Origin: an uncultured Alistipes sp.
Lineage (GTDB): Bacteria > Bacteroidota > Bacteroidia > Bacteroidales > Rikenellaceae
DNA: 64,000 nucleotides
Assembly (NCBI GenBank): GCA_938014215.1
Contig: CALLRW010000041.1
Location: 186,001-250,000, forward strand
Direction of reading: 5' to 3'
The position numbers and the translations under genes were made by a program. Below are positions 7,870 to 17,488 of this stretch, piece by piece. Numbering within the stretch: position 1 is the stretch's first letter; every line of letters begins with the position of its first letter. Below the pieces are notes generated by a model. That model was not told the DNA's origin. It saw nothing but the letters and a program-made list of their open reading frames with translations, and did no database searches.

Positions 7870-9060
7870 ATGAAGACCCTGCATCCAGCCTTGTTGCTGA
7901 TTCTGCTGCCGCTGATTGTGGGCGGCTGTGCGGGCGACCAGCCCCGCGCGGAGAGCCGGACCTACCAGCTGCTCACGGTTGCGATTGGCGACCAGACCCT
8001 TCGTTCGGACTACTCTGCCACGCTGCGCGGCCGCCAGACCGTCGAGATCCGGCCGCAGGTGAGCGGTCTGATTACCGAGATCCGCATCGACGAGGGGGCC
8101 CCGGTCCGCAAGGGCGAGGTGCTCTTTGTCATCGACCAGGTACCCTACCGGGCGGCGCTCGAGACGGCGCAGGCCAACGTGAAGAGCGCCGAGGCCGGAT
8201 TGCAGACCGCCCGGCTGACCACCTCGAGCAAGGAGGCGCTTCATGCCCGGAAGGTTGTTTCGGACTTCGATCTCGAGATGGCCCGCAACCAGCAGCTGGC
8301 CGCCGAAGCCGCGCTGGCCCAGGCCCGGGCCCAGGAGACCAATGCCCGCAACAACCTCTCCTACACCGAGGTCCGCAGCCCGGTCGACGGTACGACGGGG
8401 ATGATCCCCTACCGGGTCGGGGCGCTGGTCGACAGCAACATCGAGGAGCCGCTGGTGAGCGTTTCGGACGACCGCCAGGTCTACGCCTACTTTTCGCTGG
8501 CCGAGAACCAGGTGCTCGACCTCATCGAGCAGTACGGATCGCTCGAGGAGGCCCGTGCGAAGCTGCCCGATGTGGCGCTGCGGTTGGGCAACGGTTCGGA
8601 ATACCCGCATGCGGGACGTATCGACGCCATCAGCGGTACGGTCGACGAGGGGACCGGAGCCGTACGGCTGCGTGCCGTCTTCCCCAACCCGGACCATCTG
8701 CTGCGCAGCGGCGGCAGCGCGACGGTCATCCTTCCGATCCGTTACCGCGACCGCATCATCATTCCGCAGTCGGCCACCTACGAACTGCAGAACCGCATCT
8801 TTGTCTGGAAGGTTGTCGACGGCGTGACCTGCTCGGCGCCGATCACCGTGAACAAGTACAACGACGGAAACACCTACATCGTCGAGTCGGGGCTCAAGGT
8901 CGGCGAGGTCATCGTGGCCGAAGGAGCCGGACTGCTGCACGAGGGGATCCGGATCGACGCGGCCGACAACGCCGTCGACGGCTCAACGGCAACGACCTCC
9001 CCTGCCGCTGCCGACACCACCGCATCCGCCGGCGAACCGGCCGTCCAATCCCGAAAATAG
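7870..9060 (+). CDS. RND efflux periplasmic adaptor (AcrA/HlyD-like lipoprotein, 396 aa)
   Basis: The membrane-fusion subunit that links an inner-membrane RND pump to an outer-membrane channel. It has a signal peptide with lipobox Val-Gly-Gly-Cys (Cys20). A lipoyl/barrel-sandwich region follows (Gln-Val-Ser-Gly-Leu-Ile and Asp-Glu-Gly-Ala-Pro-Val-Arg-Lys-Gly), then an Ala/Gln-rich helical hairpin (about residues 95-165), a second lipoyl half with Arg-Ser-Pro-Val-Asp-Gly, and beta-barrel and membrane-proximal domains to about 370. The last 25 residues are a low-complexity Ala/Thr/Ser tail. The ATG at 7870 was chosen over 7816 because it begins the signal peptide. It lies 9 bp before the pump gene. 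Confidence 0.94.
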   Translation: MKTLHPALLLILLPLIVGGCAGDQPRAESRTYQLLTVAIGDQTLRSDYSATLRGRQTVEIRPQVSGLITEIRIDEGAPVRKGEVLFVIDQVPYRAALETAQANVKSAEAGLQTARLTTSSKEALHARKVVSDFDLEMARNQQLAAEAALAQARAQETNARNNLSYTEVRSPVDGTTGMIPYRVGALVDSNIEEPLVSVSDDRQVYAYFSLAENQVLDLIEQYGSLEEARAKLPDVALRLGNGSEYPHAGRIDAISGTVDEGTGAVRLRAVFPNPDHLLRSGGSATVILPIRYRDRIIIPQSATYELQNRIFVWKVVDGVTCSAPITVNKYNDGNTYIVESGLKVGEVIVAEGAGLLHEGIRIDAADNAVDGSTATTSPAAADTTASAGEPAVQSRK

Positions 9061-9069
9061 CGCTGCCCC

Positions 9070-12000
9070 ATGACGATACGAACCTTTATCGATCGGCCGA
9101 TTCTGGCGGGGGTGATCTCCGTGGTGATCCTGATTCTGGGGCTCATCGGCCTCTCGCAACTACCGATCGAACAGTTTCCCGAGATTGCGCCCCCGACGGT
9201 CAGCGTCTCGGCCACCTATACCGGCGCCAATGCCGAGACCGTGCAGAAGAGCGTCGTCGTACCGCTGGAGGAGGCGCTCAACGGCGTGGAGAACATGATG
9301 TACATGACCTCCACGGCCTCGAACAACGGTTCGGCCCGTATTTCGGTCTACTTCCGCCAGGGCACCGACCCCGACATGGCCACGGTCAACGTCCAGAACC
9401 GCATTGCCACGGCCCAGGGTCTGCTTCCGGCCGAGGTGACCAAGAGCGGCATCACCGTGCGCAAGCGCCAGACGAGCAACATCAAGCAGCTGGCCGTCTA
9501 CAGTCCCGACGATTCGTTCGACGAGGCCTTCCTGACCAACTACATGAAGATCAACATCGAACCCCGCCTGTCGCGTATCGCCGGCGTGGGCGAGGTCAAC
9601 GTCTTCGGCTATGAATACTCGATGCGCATCTGGCTCGATCCGGGCAAGATGCTCAAATACGGGCTGATTCCGGCCGACATCGCCGCCATGCTCGACGAGC
9701 AGAACGTCGAGGCCGCCACCGGCACGCTGGGTGCCGAGTCGACAAACACCTTCCAGTATGTGCTCAAGTACCGCGGCCGCTACGAAAACGAGGTCGATTA
9801 CGAGAACATGGTCCTCAAGTCGCTGCCCGACGGCGAGGTGCTTCGGCTCCGGGATGTGGCCACGGTCGAACTCGGCACCCGCGCCTACGACTATATCGGC
9901 CGCGTAAACGGCCATCCGGGCTGCAACATCATGATTTCGCAGACCTCCGGTTCGAACGCCAACGAGATCATCGAGGAGATCGACCGGACGATTGCCGAGA
10001 TCTCGAAGACCCTTCCCAAGGGGATCCGGATCGTCGACCTGATGAGTACGAAGGACTTCCTCGACGCCTCGATCCGCAGCGTCATCAAGACGCTGGTCGA
10101 GGCGATCATCCTCGTCGTGCTGGTGGTCTACGTCTTCCTGCAGAGCCTCCGCTCGACCTTCATCCCGGCCCTCTCGATCATCGTTTCGCTTGTCGGGACG
10201 TTCGCCTTCCTCTACGCTGCGGGCTTCAGTCTGAACATGCTGACGCTCTTCGCGCTGGTGCTGGTCATCGGTACGGTGGTCGACGACGCCATCGTGGTTG
10301 TCGAGGCCGTGCAGGCCAAGTTCGACGAGGGGTACCGCTCCTCCTACCGCGCCACGATCGACGCCATGGACGGCATCACGTCGGCCCTCATCACCACCAC
10401 GTTCGTCTTCATGGCCGTCTTTATCCCCGTGAGCTTCATCGGCGGGACGACCGGTACGTTCTACACCCAGTTCGGACTGACGATGGCCGCCGCCGTGGCC
10501 ATCTCGCTCATCAACGCCCTGACGCTCAGCCCGGCCCTCTGCGCTCTTATCATGACTCCGCACCAGAGCGCCTCCGAGGGCCGGCGGCTGAGCTTTTCGT
10601 CGCGTTTCCACATTGCCTTCGACGCGGCGTTCCACCGACTGGTCGACCGCTACAAGTTCGGCGTCGGGTTCATGCTGCGCCGCCGCTGGCTGGCCGGCGT
10701 ATTGCTTGTTGCGGCGTGCGGGGGGCTTGTGGCCCTGATGGCCTCGACCAAAACCGGCCTGGTTCCCAACGAGGATATGGGCACGATTTTCATCGACGTG
10801 CGCACCTCACCCGGCAACAGCACCCGGCAGACCCGGCTGGTCATGGAGCAGGTCGACAGCTGCCTGCGGACCATTCCCCAGATCGAGCTCTACTCGAACA
10901 TCACCGGCAACTCGATGCTCAGCGGCCAGGGTGCCTGCAACGGCATGTTCACCATCCGGCTGCGAGACTGGAGCGAGCGCACCTCGAAGGAGGATGCCAT
11001 CAGCGCCGTGATGGAGGAGATCAGCCGCCGTACGGCCTTCATTTCGAGTGCCGAGATCATGCCCTTCACGCGCCCGATGATCCCGGGCTACGGCGTGAGC
11101 AGCGGCTTCGAGCTCTACGTCCAGGACCAGAAGGGCGGTACGACCGAGGATCTGTTGAAATATACGCGGCAGTTCCTCGAGGCGTTGAACCGCCGTCCCG
11201 AGATCGGCCGCGCCACCACCTCGTTCGACACCAAATTTCCGCAGTATCTGGTCGAGGTCGACGCCGCCCGCTGCAAGCGCAACGGCGTTTCGCCTTCCGA
11301 CGTGCTGAGCACCCTTTCGGGCTACATTGGCGGCAGCTACGCCTCGAACATGAACCGCTTCTCGAAACTCTACCGCGTGATGGTGCAGGCCCCGCCCGAG
11401 TACCGCCTCGACACCGAATCGCTCAACAACATCTTCGTGCGCAACGATGCGGGCGAGATGTCTCCCGTGAGCCAGTATCTGACCCTCACGCGCGTCTACG
11501 GTTCGGAGGTGCTGACGCGCTTCAACCTCTTCTCGGCCATCCAGGTCAACGGTACCCCGGCCACGGGCTACAGCTCCGGACAGGCCATCGAGGCGGTGCG
11601 CGAGGTGGCCTCCGCAACGCTCCCGACGGGCTACGGCTACGAATTCGGGGGCATGTCGCGCGAGGAGTCCTCGACGGGCAATACGACGACGCTGGTCTTC
11701 GTTATCTGCGTAGTATTTATCTATTTGATTCTCTGTGCGCTGTACGAAAGTCTCTTCGTGCCGCTGGCTGTCATCCTCTCCGTGCCTTTCGGCCTGGTCG
11801 GCAGCTTTCTCTTCGCGCGCATGTTCGGCCTCGAGAACAACATCTACCTCCAGACGGGTCTCATCATGCTGATCGGTCTGCTGGCCAAGACGGCTATCCT
11901 GCTGACCGAGTACGCCTCGGATCGCCGCCGCGCCGGCATGAGCATTCCGCAGGCTGCCCTTTCGGCCGCCAAGGTGCGTCTGCGCCCGATTCTGATGACC

Positions 12001-12231
12001 TCGCTGACGATGATCTTCGGCATGCTGCCGCTGATGTTCGCTTCGGGTGTCGGTGCCAACGGAAACATCTCGATCGGCGTCGGTACGGTCGGCGGCATGT
12101 TGATCGGCACCGTGGCGCTGTTGTTCATCGTGCCTCCTCTGTTCATGGTCTTCCAGTGGCTGCAGGAGCGCTGGATGCCCGAACGCAACCGCGACGGAGA
12201 GCCGGTTGGTTCTCCGGGGAATCCATCCTGA
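9070..12231 (+). CDS. RND-family efflux transporter, AcrB/HAE1 type (1053 aa)
   Basis: A proton-driven inner-membrane exporter of drugs or other amphiphiles. Full family length, with the typical start (Phe-Ile-Asp-Arg-Pro-Ile near the N-terminus), two large periplasmic loops and two sets of transmembrane helices. TM4 carries the proton-relay pair Asp405-Asp406 in Val-Val-Asp-Asp-Ala-Ile-Val-Val-Val-Glu. The second half has the usual Leu-Leu-Ala-Lys-Thr-Ala-Ile-Leu block before TM11-12. It is co-transcribed with the adaptor. No outer-membrane factor gene follows; the next gene is convergent and of another family, so the channel must be encoded elsewhere. Confidence 0.96.
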   Translation: MTIRTFIDRPILAGVISVVILILGLIGLSQLPIEQFPEIAPPTVSVSATYTGANAETVQKSVVVPLEEALNGVENMMYMTSTASNNGSARISVYFRQGTDPDMATVNVQNRIATAQGLLPAEVTKSGITVRKRQTSNIKQLAVYSPDDSFDEAFLTNYMKINIEPRLSRIAGVGEVNVFGYEYSMRIWLDPGKMLKYGLIPADIAAMLDEQNVEAATGTLGAESTNTFQYVLKYRGRYENEVDYENMVLKSLPDGEVLRLRDVATVELGTRAYDYIGRVNGHPGCNIMISQTSGSNANEIIEEIDRTIAEISKTLPKGIRIVDLMSTKDFLDASIRSVIKTLVEAIILVVLVVYVFLQSLRSTFIPALSIIVSLVGTFAFLYAAGFSLNMLTLFALVLVIGTVVDDAIVVVEAVQAKFDEGYRSSYRATIDAMDGITSALITTTFVFMAVFIPVSFIGGTTGTFYTQFGLTMAAAVAISLINALTLSPALCALIMTPHQSASEGRRLSFSSRFHIAFDAAFHRLVDRYKFGVGFMLRRRWLAGVLLVAACGGLVALMASTKTGLVPNEDMGTIFIDVRTSPGNSTRQTRLVMEQVDSCLRTIPQIELYSNITGNSMLSGQGACNGMFTIRLRDWSERTSKEDAISAVMEEISRRTAFISSAEIMPFTRPMIPGYGVSSGFELYVQDQKGGTTEDLLKYTRQFLEALNRRPEIGRATTSFDTKFPQYLVEVDAARCKRNGVSPSDVLSTLSGYIGGSYASNMNRFSKLYRVMVQAPPEYRLDTESLNNIFVRNDAGEMSPVSQYLTLTRVYGSEVLTRFNLFSAIQVNGTPATGYSSGQAIEAVREVASATLPTGYGYEFGGMSREESSTGNTTTLVFVICVVFIYLILCALYESLFVPLAVILSVPFGLVGSFLFARMFGLENNIYLQTGLIMLIGLLAKTAILLTEYASDRRRAGMSIPQAALSAAKVRLRPILMTSLTMIFGMLPLMFASGVGANGNISIGVGTVGGMLIGTVALLFIVPPLFMVFQWLQERWMPERNRDGEPVGSPGNPS

Positions 12232-12378
12232 TGACCGGATCCCGGCGGGGTCGGTGTCCGACAGAAAGGGCATCGGCCCCGCCTGTCGGTTGGGGTTCTT
12301 CGGCGCCGGGCTGCGGGTGCGACGGTGTACCGCAAACCGGGACACAGACCCGTGTCCAGACGCCGTGATGCCGAACGG

Positions 12379-14967
12379 TCAGAATCGCCAGCTTGCCCCG
12401 AGCAGCAGGTCGCGCGGACGGATCGCATAGCGGCACGACGAGGTGCTCAACCCGTCGAAGAGCGTGTAGGCATACTCCGTTTCATTGAGCAGATTGGCCG
12501 CCGAAGCCCAAAGCTCCCACCGTTCGCCGGCCTTCCAGCGCACCGACGCGTCGATAAGCAGGAGGTGTTTGTTCTGCGTATCGGAGAGCTGTGTGCGGTA
12601 GTGCTCTCCGGTCAGTTGCAGGACCAGATTTTTGGCCGGTGTCAGGTTGAGCTGCAGACGCTGGTCGAACGTATGGCGGTCAGTCGGGACGGCGGATTCG
12701 ATCCGCAACTGCGTGTAACGGTAGTTGAACGTGTATTCGATGTTGAGCCAGCGGGCTGCGCGGAGATTCACCCGGGGCGACAGGGTCAGCATCCCCGAGC
12801 GGTACGGCATCCGCACCCCCTGCTGCCGGATTTCGAGCGACGAATCGTTCCACGCGAGATCGACCCCGGCTTGGCCGTGCAGGGCGTCGATGTTGGTGCT
12901 CACACCCGACGAGAGGCTCCACGACGTCATGCGGTTCACCTCGCGGAGCTGCCCCGCGACGATGTAGTCGCCCTCGAACTCCTGCGTGGCGAGCCACGGC
13001 TGATCGCTCCACGAACGTTGGAGAAAGAGGTGGGCGAAGATCCCGCTCAGCGGGTTTTTGTAGTCGACGCCGGCCGTCAGCATGCGTGTGGGCGTAGTGC
13101 GGGGCGATGCGACGCCCGAGGTCAGCGTGCGGTAGTCGCGCAGCAGTGCGACGGGATAGATCGACTGGTCGTCGGGACCCTGTTCCCCCATGGCGCCCGA
13201 AGCCGAGAGGGTCCAGCAGGCCGACGGCGTCCAGCGGGCCGAGAGGTTGGCCGACCAGAGCAGCGGGCAGGAGCTGCCGCCCGTGTAGCGGTACCAGCGC
13301 CAGTCGACCGGTAGGGCGAAGATGAGACGCAGCCGCTGCGTGCGATAGGTGGCCGTCGGGCGCAGATAGAGACTTCCGTAACCGAAACGCGTGTCGGCGG
13401 CCAGCGACCCGGCGGTGACGCCTTCGAGACCGCTCAGCGCCGTGTCGAAGCGCCGGTACAACGCAGCGATCCCCCCTTTGAACTGAAACAACCAGCGGCG
13501 GCCGGCTTCCAGCCCCCAGGCGATGTTGTGGTTCATGCGCAGCAGGTTGATATCGAGCCGCTGATGCTGGTCCGATCCCTCGCGCAGGACATCCAGCTGC
13601 TGCGGCTGCGTGAGCCACAACAGGTTCGAGGTCACGGTGAGCGTGCGGCGTCCCGAGCGGCGGATGTAATTCAGGTCGTTCTCCACGCGGTGAGCCGGGG
13701 CCTCGGCCTGCTGACGGTTGGGATAGGTGCCCGTCGTTCGGGCGTCGAAATCGCTCCACGCAAGGTCGGCCGAAAGACGGTCCATCAGATAGAAACGCTC
13801 GGTATTGGCCAGTAGCTTCAGATGGGCCGCCACCTGCCGGTCGACCCGCCGGGCCCGTTCCGCAAGCTCCTCTGTGAGCTCTCCGTCGGAGAGGTAGCGG
13901 ACGATCCGCGAGGCGTAATCCGACGTCAGCCGGTCATACCCATAGGCGACGTGGCCGCTCAGTTGGTAGTCGTCCGTGAGTTTGCGCAGATAGTCGGCGC
14001 TGCCCATTGCCGAACGGTTCATCCGCGTGCGGCTGTCGTCGAGCGGCGCCTCGGAGAGCCCCGTCGAGAACCACTCGGGGGTCTCATAACGGTTGTCGGC
14101 GCCGTTGAGCATCTCCTCGACCGTCAATTGCCGCAGATCGGCCGTCGGGTCGCCACCCGTATTCTCCCCCTTGAGGTTGAGCATCGACTGGCTTTGGGCA
14201 GCAATGCGCATGGCAAAGACCGAACCGCGGCCCAGCACCTCGTCGGGCGACCAGCCTCCCTCGCCGCGCAGCGTTCCGGTCCAGTGCGCCCGAGCCTGTT
14301 TCTTCAGCCGGAGGTTCAGCGCAGCGCGGTCGCTGTAGAGCACGTCGCGCAGCGCCTTGATCGGCTGGTGATTCTCCAGCACCTCGACGCTGGCCACATC
14401 CTGCGGGGCGATGTTGTTCGTTGCCAGCCCATAGCGGCCGTCGAGCATGTCCATCCCCTCGATGTAGAATTTGTTGATTGCCTTGCCATTGTAGCGGATT
14501 TCGCCCGACTTCTCGATCTCGATGCCCGGCATCTTGCGCAGCACGTCGGCAATCGTACGGTCCTGTGCCTCGGTGAAACTCGAGACGTTGTAGCTCACCG
14601 TATCGCCCCGCAGCGAGAGACGCGGCGCACGGATCTCAACCTCGCGGATCTCGACGGCACTGGCCGCAAGACGGATCTCCCGTGGCAGACGGGAGGCTTC
14701 GAACCGCTGCGCGCGGTAGCCCATCATCGAGACGTCGATCCATGCGGCCCGCATCCCTTGACGAGGACGAAGATGGAAGGCACCATCGGCGGCCGAGGTT
14801 GTGTATCCGGCCTGCCGTCCCGTGCTGTCGGCCGCCAGCAGGATGGCCCCGGCAAGGGGCCGTCCGTCGGTGGCATCCACGACGCGTCCCGTCAGCTCCT
14901 GCGCTGATACGGTCGATATTGTCGATGCAAACAGCACGCCCACAAATAGATGTGCAAGCCACTTCAT
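12379..14967 (-). CDS. outer-membrane beta-barrel protein with carboxypeptidase-like and plug domains (862 aa)
   Basis: A TonB-receptor-like outer-membrane protein. The signal peptide ends at Val-Ser-Ala-Gln (about residue 23). A carboxypeptidase regulatory-like beta-sandwich follows (Gly-Arg-Val-Val-Asp-Ala, residues about 24-110), then a plug-like region (Ile-Ala-Asp-Val-Leu-Arg-Lys-Met-Pro-Gly and Tyr-Ile-Glu-Gly-Met-Asp-Met-Leu-Asp). The remainder has the alternating pattern of a barrel and ends in an aromatic residue (Ser-Trp-Arg-Phe). It is the second gene after the GLPGLI gene, 13 bp apart. Such pairs are common in Bacteroidota; the transported substrate, if any, is unknown. No SusD partner is present. 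Confidence 0.85.
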   Translation of the reverse strand: MKWLAHLFVGVLFASTISTVSAQELTGRVVDATDGRPLAGAILLAADSTGRQAGYTTSAADGAFHLRPRQGMRAAWIDVSMMGYRAQRFEASRLPREIRLAASAVEIREVEIRAPRLSLRGDTVSYNVSSFTEAQDRTIADVLRKMPGIEIEKSGEIRYNGKAINKFYIEGMDMLDGRYGLATNNIAPQDVASVEVLENHQPIKALRDVLYSDRAALNLRLKKQARAHWTGTLRGEGGWSPDEVLGRGSVFAMRIAAQSQSMLNLKGENTGGDPTADLRQLTVEEMLNGADNRYETPEWFSTGLSEAPLDDSRTRMNRSAMGSADYLRKLTDDYQLSGHVAYGYDRLTSDYASRIVRYLSDGELTEELAERARRVDRQVAAHLKLLANTERFYLMDRLSADLAWSDFDARTTGTYPNRQQAEAPAHRVENDLNYIRRSGRRTLTVTSNLLWLTQPQQLDVLREGSDQHQRLDINLLRMNHNIAWGLEAGRRWLFQFKGGIAALYRRFDTALSGLEGVTAGSLAADTRFGYGSLYLRPTATYRTQRLRLIFALPVDWRWYRYTGGSSCPLLWSANLSARWTPSACWTLSASGAMGEQGPDDQSIYPVALLRDYRTLTSGVASPRTTPTRMLTAGVDYKNPLSGIFAHLFLQRSWSDQPWLATQEFEGDYIVAGQLREVNRMTSWSLSSGVSTNIDALHGQAGVDLAWNDSSLEIRQQGVRMPYRSGMLTLSPRVNLRAARWLNIEYTFNYRYTQLRIESAVPTDRHTFDQRLQLNLTPAKNLVLQLTGEHYRTQLSDTQNKHLLLIDASVRWKAGERWELWASAANLLNETEYAYTLFDGLSTSSCRYAIRPRDLLLGASWRF

Positions 14968-14980
14968 GTGTTGCTGAAGG

Positions 14981-15841
14981 TTACTCGAGTTCGATTGGAT
15001 TGTATCCGCGCACCAAGTCGCCCGGATTGACAGGGCTGCCGTCCTCGTTCTTGATCGTCATCTGCACGTTGGAGTTCCCCGTGAGGTAGCCGACCGGATC
15101 GGTCATTATCTTCTGCTTGAGTTCCCGATACTTCTTGCGGTTGGTTTTCATGTAGTTGCGATCGGTCATGCGGATGGGCTCGACGCGCTGCTCCACGCCC
15201 GTGGCCTCCAGGTCGAGCACCCCGGCATCATCCTTGATGGCAAGGATCAGCCCCGGCAGCCCGCCGAACTTCCACGGCCCGGCGCTCACGGCAATCTCGG
15301 GCGCATACCACGCCTCGTAGTTGCGGCCGCGGAAGGCGCATCGGGCCCGGCGGCACGCATAGCCGAGGATCGATCGCTCGCCGTCGGCAAGCTCCCAGTC
15401 GATGGCAGGCAGCGGCTCGGTGTAGAGCAGGTAGTCCATGCCGATCTGGTCGGTGTGGGTCAGGCGGCCGGCTGCCTGGTCGCGGAAGAGGACATCCTGC
15501 ACGCCTCCGTGGAAACTTCCGAGGTTAGCCATCACCTGCTCGGGCGGCGTGACGCGCACGAGCGAATCGGTCTGCCACGTCTTGTAGGAGTAGAACTTCG
15601 TGACGCGGCTTCCCACCTCGAGCAGCAGGAGGTCTTCCTTCGGGTGTTCGCTCTCGGGCCGCTGTTGGTAGAGCATGCGGTAGCTGACGACGAAACGCGT
15701 CGTGTCGAGTACCTCGCTGGGCGGTTCGACCGTGTCGTAGGTCTTGACGCCGTCGGGCGTATAGGTTACGATGGTCTGTTGGGCAAGCGCCGCTCCTGCC
15801 GTGGCGCCGAGCAGCGTGAGAAGAAGAAGGATCTTTTTCAT
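14981..15841 (-). CDS. GLPGLI family protein (286 aa)
   Basis: An exported protein of the GLPGLI family, named for its motif, seen here as Gly-Gly-Leu-Pro-Gly-Leu-Ile about residue 206. The signal peptide ends at Ala-Leu-Ala-Gln (about residue 21). The family is Bacteroidota-specific and its function is unknown. I chose the ATG at 15841, which begins the signal peptide and lies about 28 bp after a -7-like element; the frame is open to 15880. It is the first gene of a two-gene operon with the outer-membrane barrel protein. The divergent kinase/regulator pair and shared operator region suggest the pair is its target. Confidence 0.85.
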   Translation of the reverse strand: MKKILLLLTLLGATAGAALAQQTIVTYTPDGVKTYDTVEPPSEVLDTTRFVVSYRMLYQQRPESEHPKEDLLLLEVGSRVTKFYSYKTWQTDSLVRVTPPEQVMANLGSFHGGVQDVLFRDQAAGRLTHTDQIGMDYLLYTEPLPAIDWELADGERSILGYACRRARCAFRGRNYEAWYAPEIAVSAGPWKFGGLPGLILAIKDDAGVLDLEATGVEQRVEPIRMTDRNYMKTNRKKYRELKQKIMTDPVGYLTGNSNVQMTIKNEDGSPVNPGDLVRGYNPIELE

Positions 15842-15869
15842 CTTTGTTACGGTTTTTGGTTTCCGAAGA

Positions 15870-15877
15870 CAAAGTTG
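15870..15877 (-). promoter_or_regulatory. candidate -7 element of the GLPGLI operon
   Basis: On the minus strand CAACTTTG, seven of eight matches to TAnnTTTG counting the free positions. It is 28 bp upstream of the chosen ATG. The GTTAA boxes at 15900-15936 lie just upstream, in an activator position. Confidence 0.45.
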
Positions 15878-15899
15878 CAATGAAATCCGGCTGGCGATG

Positions 15900-15936
15900 G
15901 TTAACGCTCCGTTAAAGAGTGTTAAATAGTCTTAAC
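15900..15936. promoter_or_regulatory. four GTTAA boxes at 10-11-bp steps, probable OmpR-type operator
   Basis: (G)TTAA occurs at 15900, 15911, 15921 and 15931/15932, each about one helical turn apart. OmpR/PhoB-type winged-helix regulators bind direct repeats with this period. The boxes lie centrally between the divergent GLPGLI operon and the kinase/OmpR-regulator operon, upstream of both candidate promoters, so one bound array could serve both. Confidence 0.65.
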
Positions 15937-15962
15937 GCCGTCGGTTGTGGCCTTTTTATGCG

Positions 15963-15970
15963 TACCTTTG
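15963..15970 (+). promoter_or_regulatory. -7 promoter element of the kinase/OmpR operon
   Basis: TACCTTTG is a perfect TAnnTTTG. Transcription would start near 15977, which rules out the upstream in-frame ATGs at 15919 and 15958 and favours 15994 (or 15979) as translation start. Confidence 0.6.
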
Positions 15971-15993
15971 TTCGGCACATGAACCGCATTCGA

Positions 15994-17463
15994 ATGAACA
16001 GACACCGTTTCGGCCGCATCTCGCTGCTGGTCACCCTCTCGCTGGCGGTGCTCCTCGCCGTGCAGGCGTGGAGCCTTGCGAGCATGTACCGCGACCGACG
16101 TGAGGAGTTCTCGCGCCAGGTCATGCAGGCCATGACGCGCGCGGCCTACGACGACTTGTTGCTGGGCAACAAACCTTCCGGGCAAAAAAGTCAGATTACC
16201 TTCTCCTCGTCGGGGAACATCGACTCGATCCAGGTGGATATGATTCAGTCGGTTTCGGTAAAGAATCTCGGCGGCGCGGGCAAGAGTATCTCATTCACCC
16301 CCAAATCCGATACGATCCACCACAATATCAGCGTCTCGGACGGCGAAACAACCCGTTACATCCGCCAGGAAATCCGCATCCCGCCCATTTACATGCTGCA
16401 GCTCAATATGGCACGCTATGACTCGCTTCTCACGTGCAACCTTGCAGCGGCGGGTATCGACCTGCCCCACAAGGTGGATGTCGTACGCGGTCCTTCCGAC
16501 AGCATATCGTCGGTGAAGTCCTTTACAGCAAAGCCGCTCTCGGATTCGGAGGTGGTGGTTACAGCTCTTAATGATTCGCTGCGGATTGCGGATCCGCTGA
16601 CCTTCACGACTTCGCTCACGACCGACGAAGAGCTCTACTTCCGCCTGCGGATCGAGAATCCCGACCGGCAGCTCGTGCGCGACATGGCTGGGGTGATCGG
16701 CTCGTCGCTGATGATGCTTGCCGTGGTGGCCGGTGTGCTGATCTACCTGCTGCGCACGCTCTTCCGGCAGAAGACCCTCGAGGAGATGCGCCGCGACCTG
16801 ACTCATAACATCACCCACGAGCTGAAGACCCCGATTGCCGTGGCCAACGCGGCGAATGATGCCCTGCTCGACTTCGGGGCGGCAGAAGATACGGCGAAGA
16901 GGACGCGCTATCTGCGGGTGATCCGCGAACAGCTGGCCGCCTTGAGTGGTATGGTGCAGCGCATTCTGACGATGAGCATCGAGGAGCGCGGCGAGATGAC
17001 CATCCGCCGCGAGGAGATTGCGGTCCGGCCGCTGTTTGAGGAGGTGGCGGCCCGCTTCCGGATGAAGGGCCGCGGGCGGGCGACGATCGAGGTGGAGGCC
17101 GAAGATCCGGATCTGACGGTTATGGCAGATCGTTTCCACCTCACGCATGCGCTGGACAATCTGGTGGACAATGCCCTGAAATACTCCTGCGACAAGGTGC
17201 GGATCCGCCTCTCGGCCCGGCGTTCGGACAAGGGGATCGAGCTGCGGGTGGAGGACAACGGCATCGGGATCGACCGCTCGGCGCAGGCCCATATTTTCGA
17301 GAAGTTTTACCGCGTGCCTACGGGCGATCTGCATACAGTCAAGGGATTCGGGTTGGGGCTCTACTACGTCCGGCTGATTGCCGAGAGACACGGCGGCGAG
17401 GTCACGGTCACGAGCGCTCCGGGGCGCGGCTCGACCTTCACGCTGACCCTCCCCGACCGTTGA
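15994..17463 (+). CDS. sensor histidine kinase, HisKA/HATPase type (489 aa)
   Basis: A membrane kinase with two transmembrane helices (about residues 6-25 and 225-250) enclosing a periplasmic sensor region of about 200 residues. The dimerization/phosphoacceptor helix carries Asn-Ile-Thr-His-Glu-Leu-Lys-Thr-Pro. The ATPase domain has N-box Asp-Asn-Leu-Val-Asp-Asn-Ala-Leu-Lys-Tyr, G1 Asp-Asn-Gly-Ile-Gly-Ile, F-box Phe-Glu-Lys-Phe-Tyr-Arg and G2 Gly-Phe-Gly-Leu-Gly-Leu. I chose 15994 because of the promoter at 15963-15970; 15979 is also possible. The OmpR-type regulator follows 25 bp later. The signal is unknown. Confidence 0.93.
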   Translation: MNRHRFGRISLLVTLSLAVLLAVQAWSLASMYRDRREEFSRQVMQAMTRAAYDDLLLGNKPSGQKSQITFSSSGNIDSIQVDMIQSVSVKNLGGAGKSISFTPKSDTIHHNISVSDGETTRYIRQEIRIPPIYMLQLNMARYDSLLTCNLAAAGIDLPHKVDVVRGPSDSISSVKSFTAKPLSDSEVVVTALNDSLRIADPLTFTTSLTTDEELYFRLRIENPDRQLVRDMAGVIGSSLMMLAVVAGVLIYLLRTLFRQKTLEEMRRDLTHNITHELKTPIAVANAANDALLDFGAAEDTAKRTRYLRVIREQLAALSGMVQRILTMSIEERGEMTIRREEIAVRPLFEEVAARFRMKGRGRATIEVEAEDPDLTVMADRFHLTHALDNLVDNALKYSCDKVRIRLSARRSDKGIELRVEDNGIGIDRSAQAHIFEKFYRVPTGDLHTVKGFGLGLYYVRLIAERHGGEVTVTSAPGRGSTFTLTLPDR

Positions 17464-17488
17464 TGCCCCATCAATCACACAACTGCCC

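Noticed and set aside
7692..9614. A 640-residue open frame across the adaptor and pump genes
   Set aside because: It is another frame of two well-recognised genes in GC-rich DNA. Its Arg/Gly/Pro-rich composition has no protein-like pattern.
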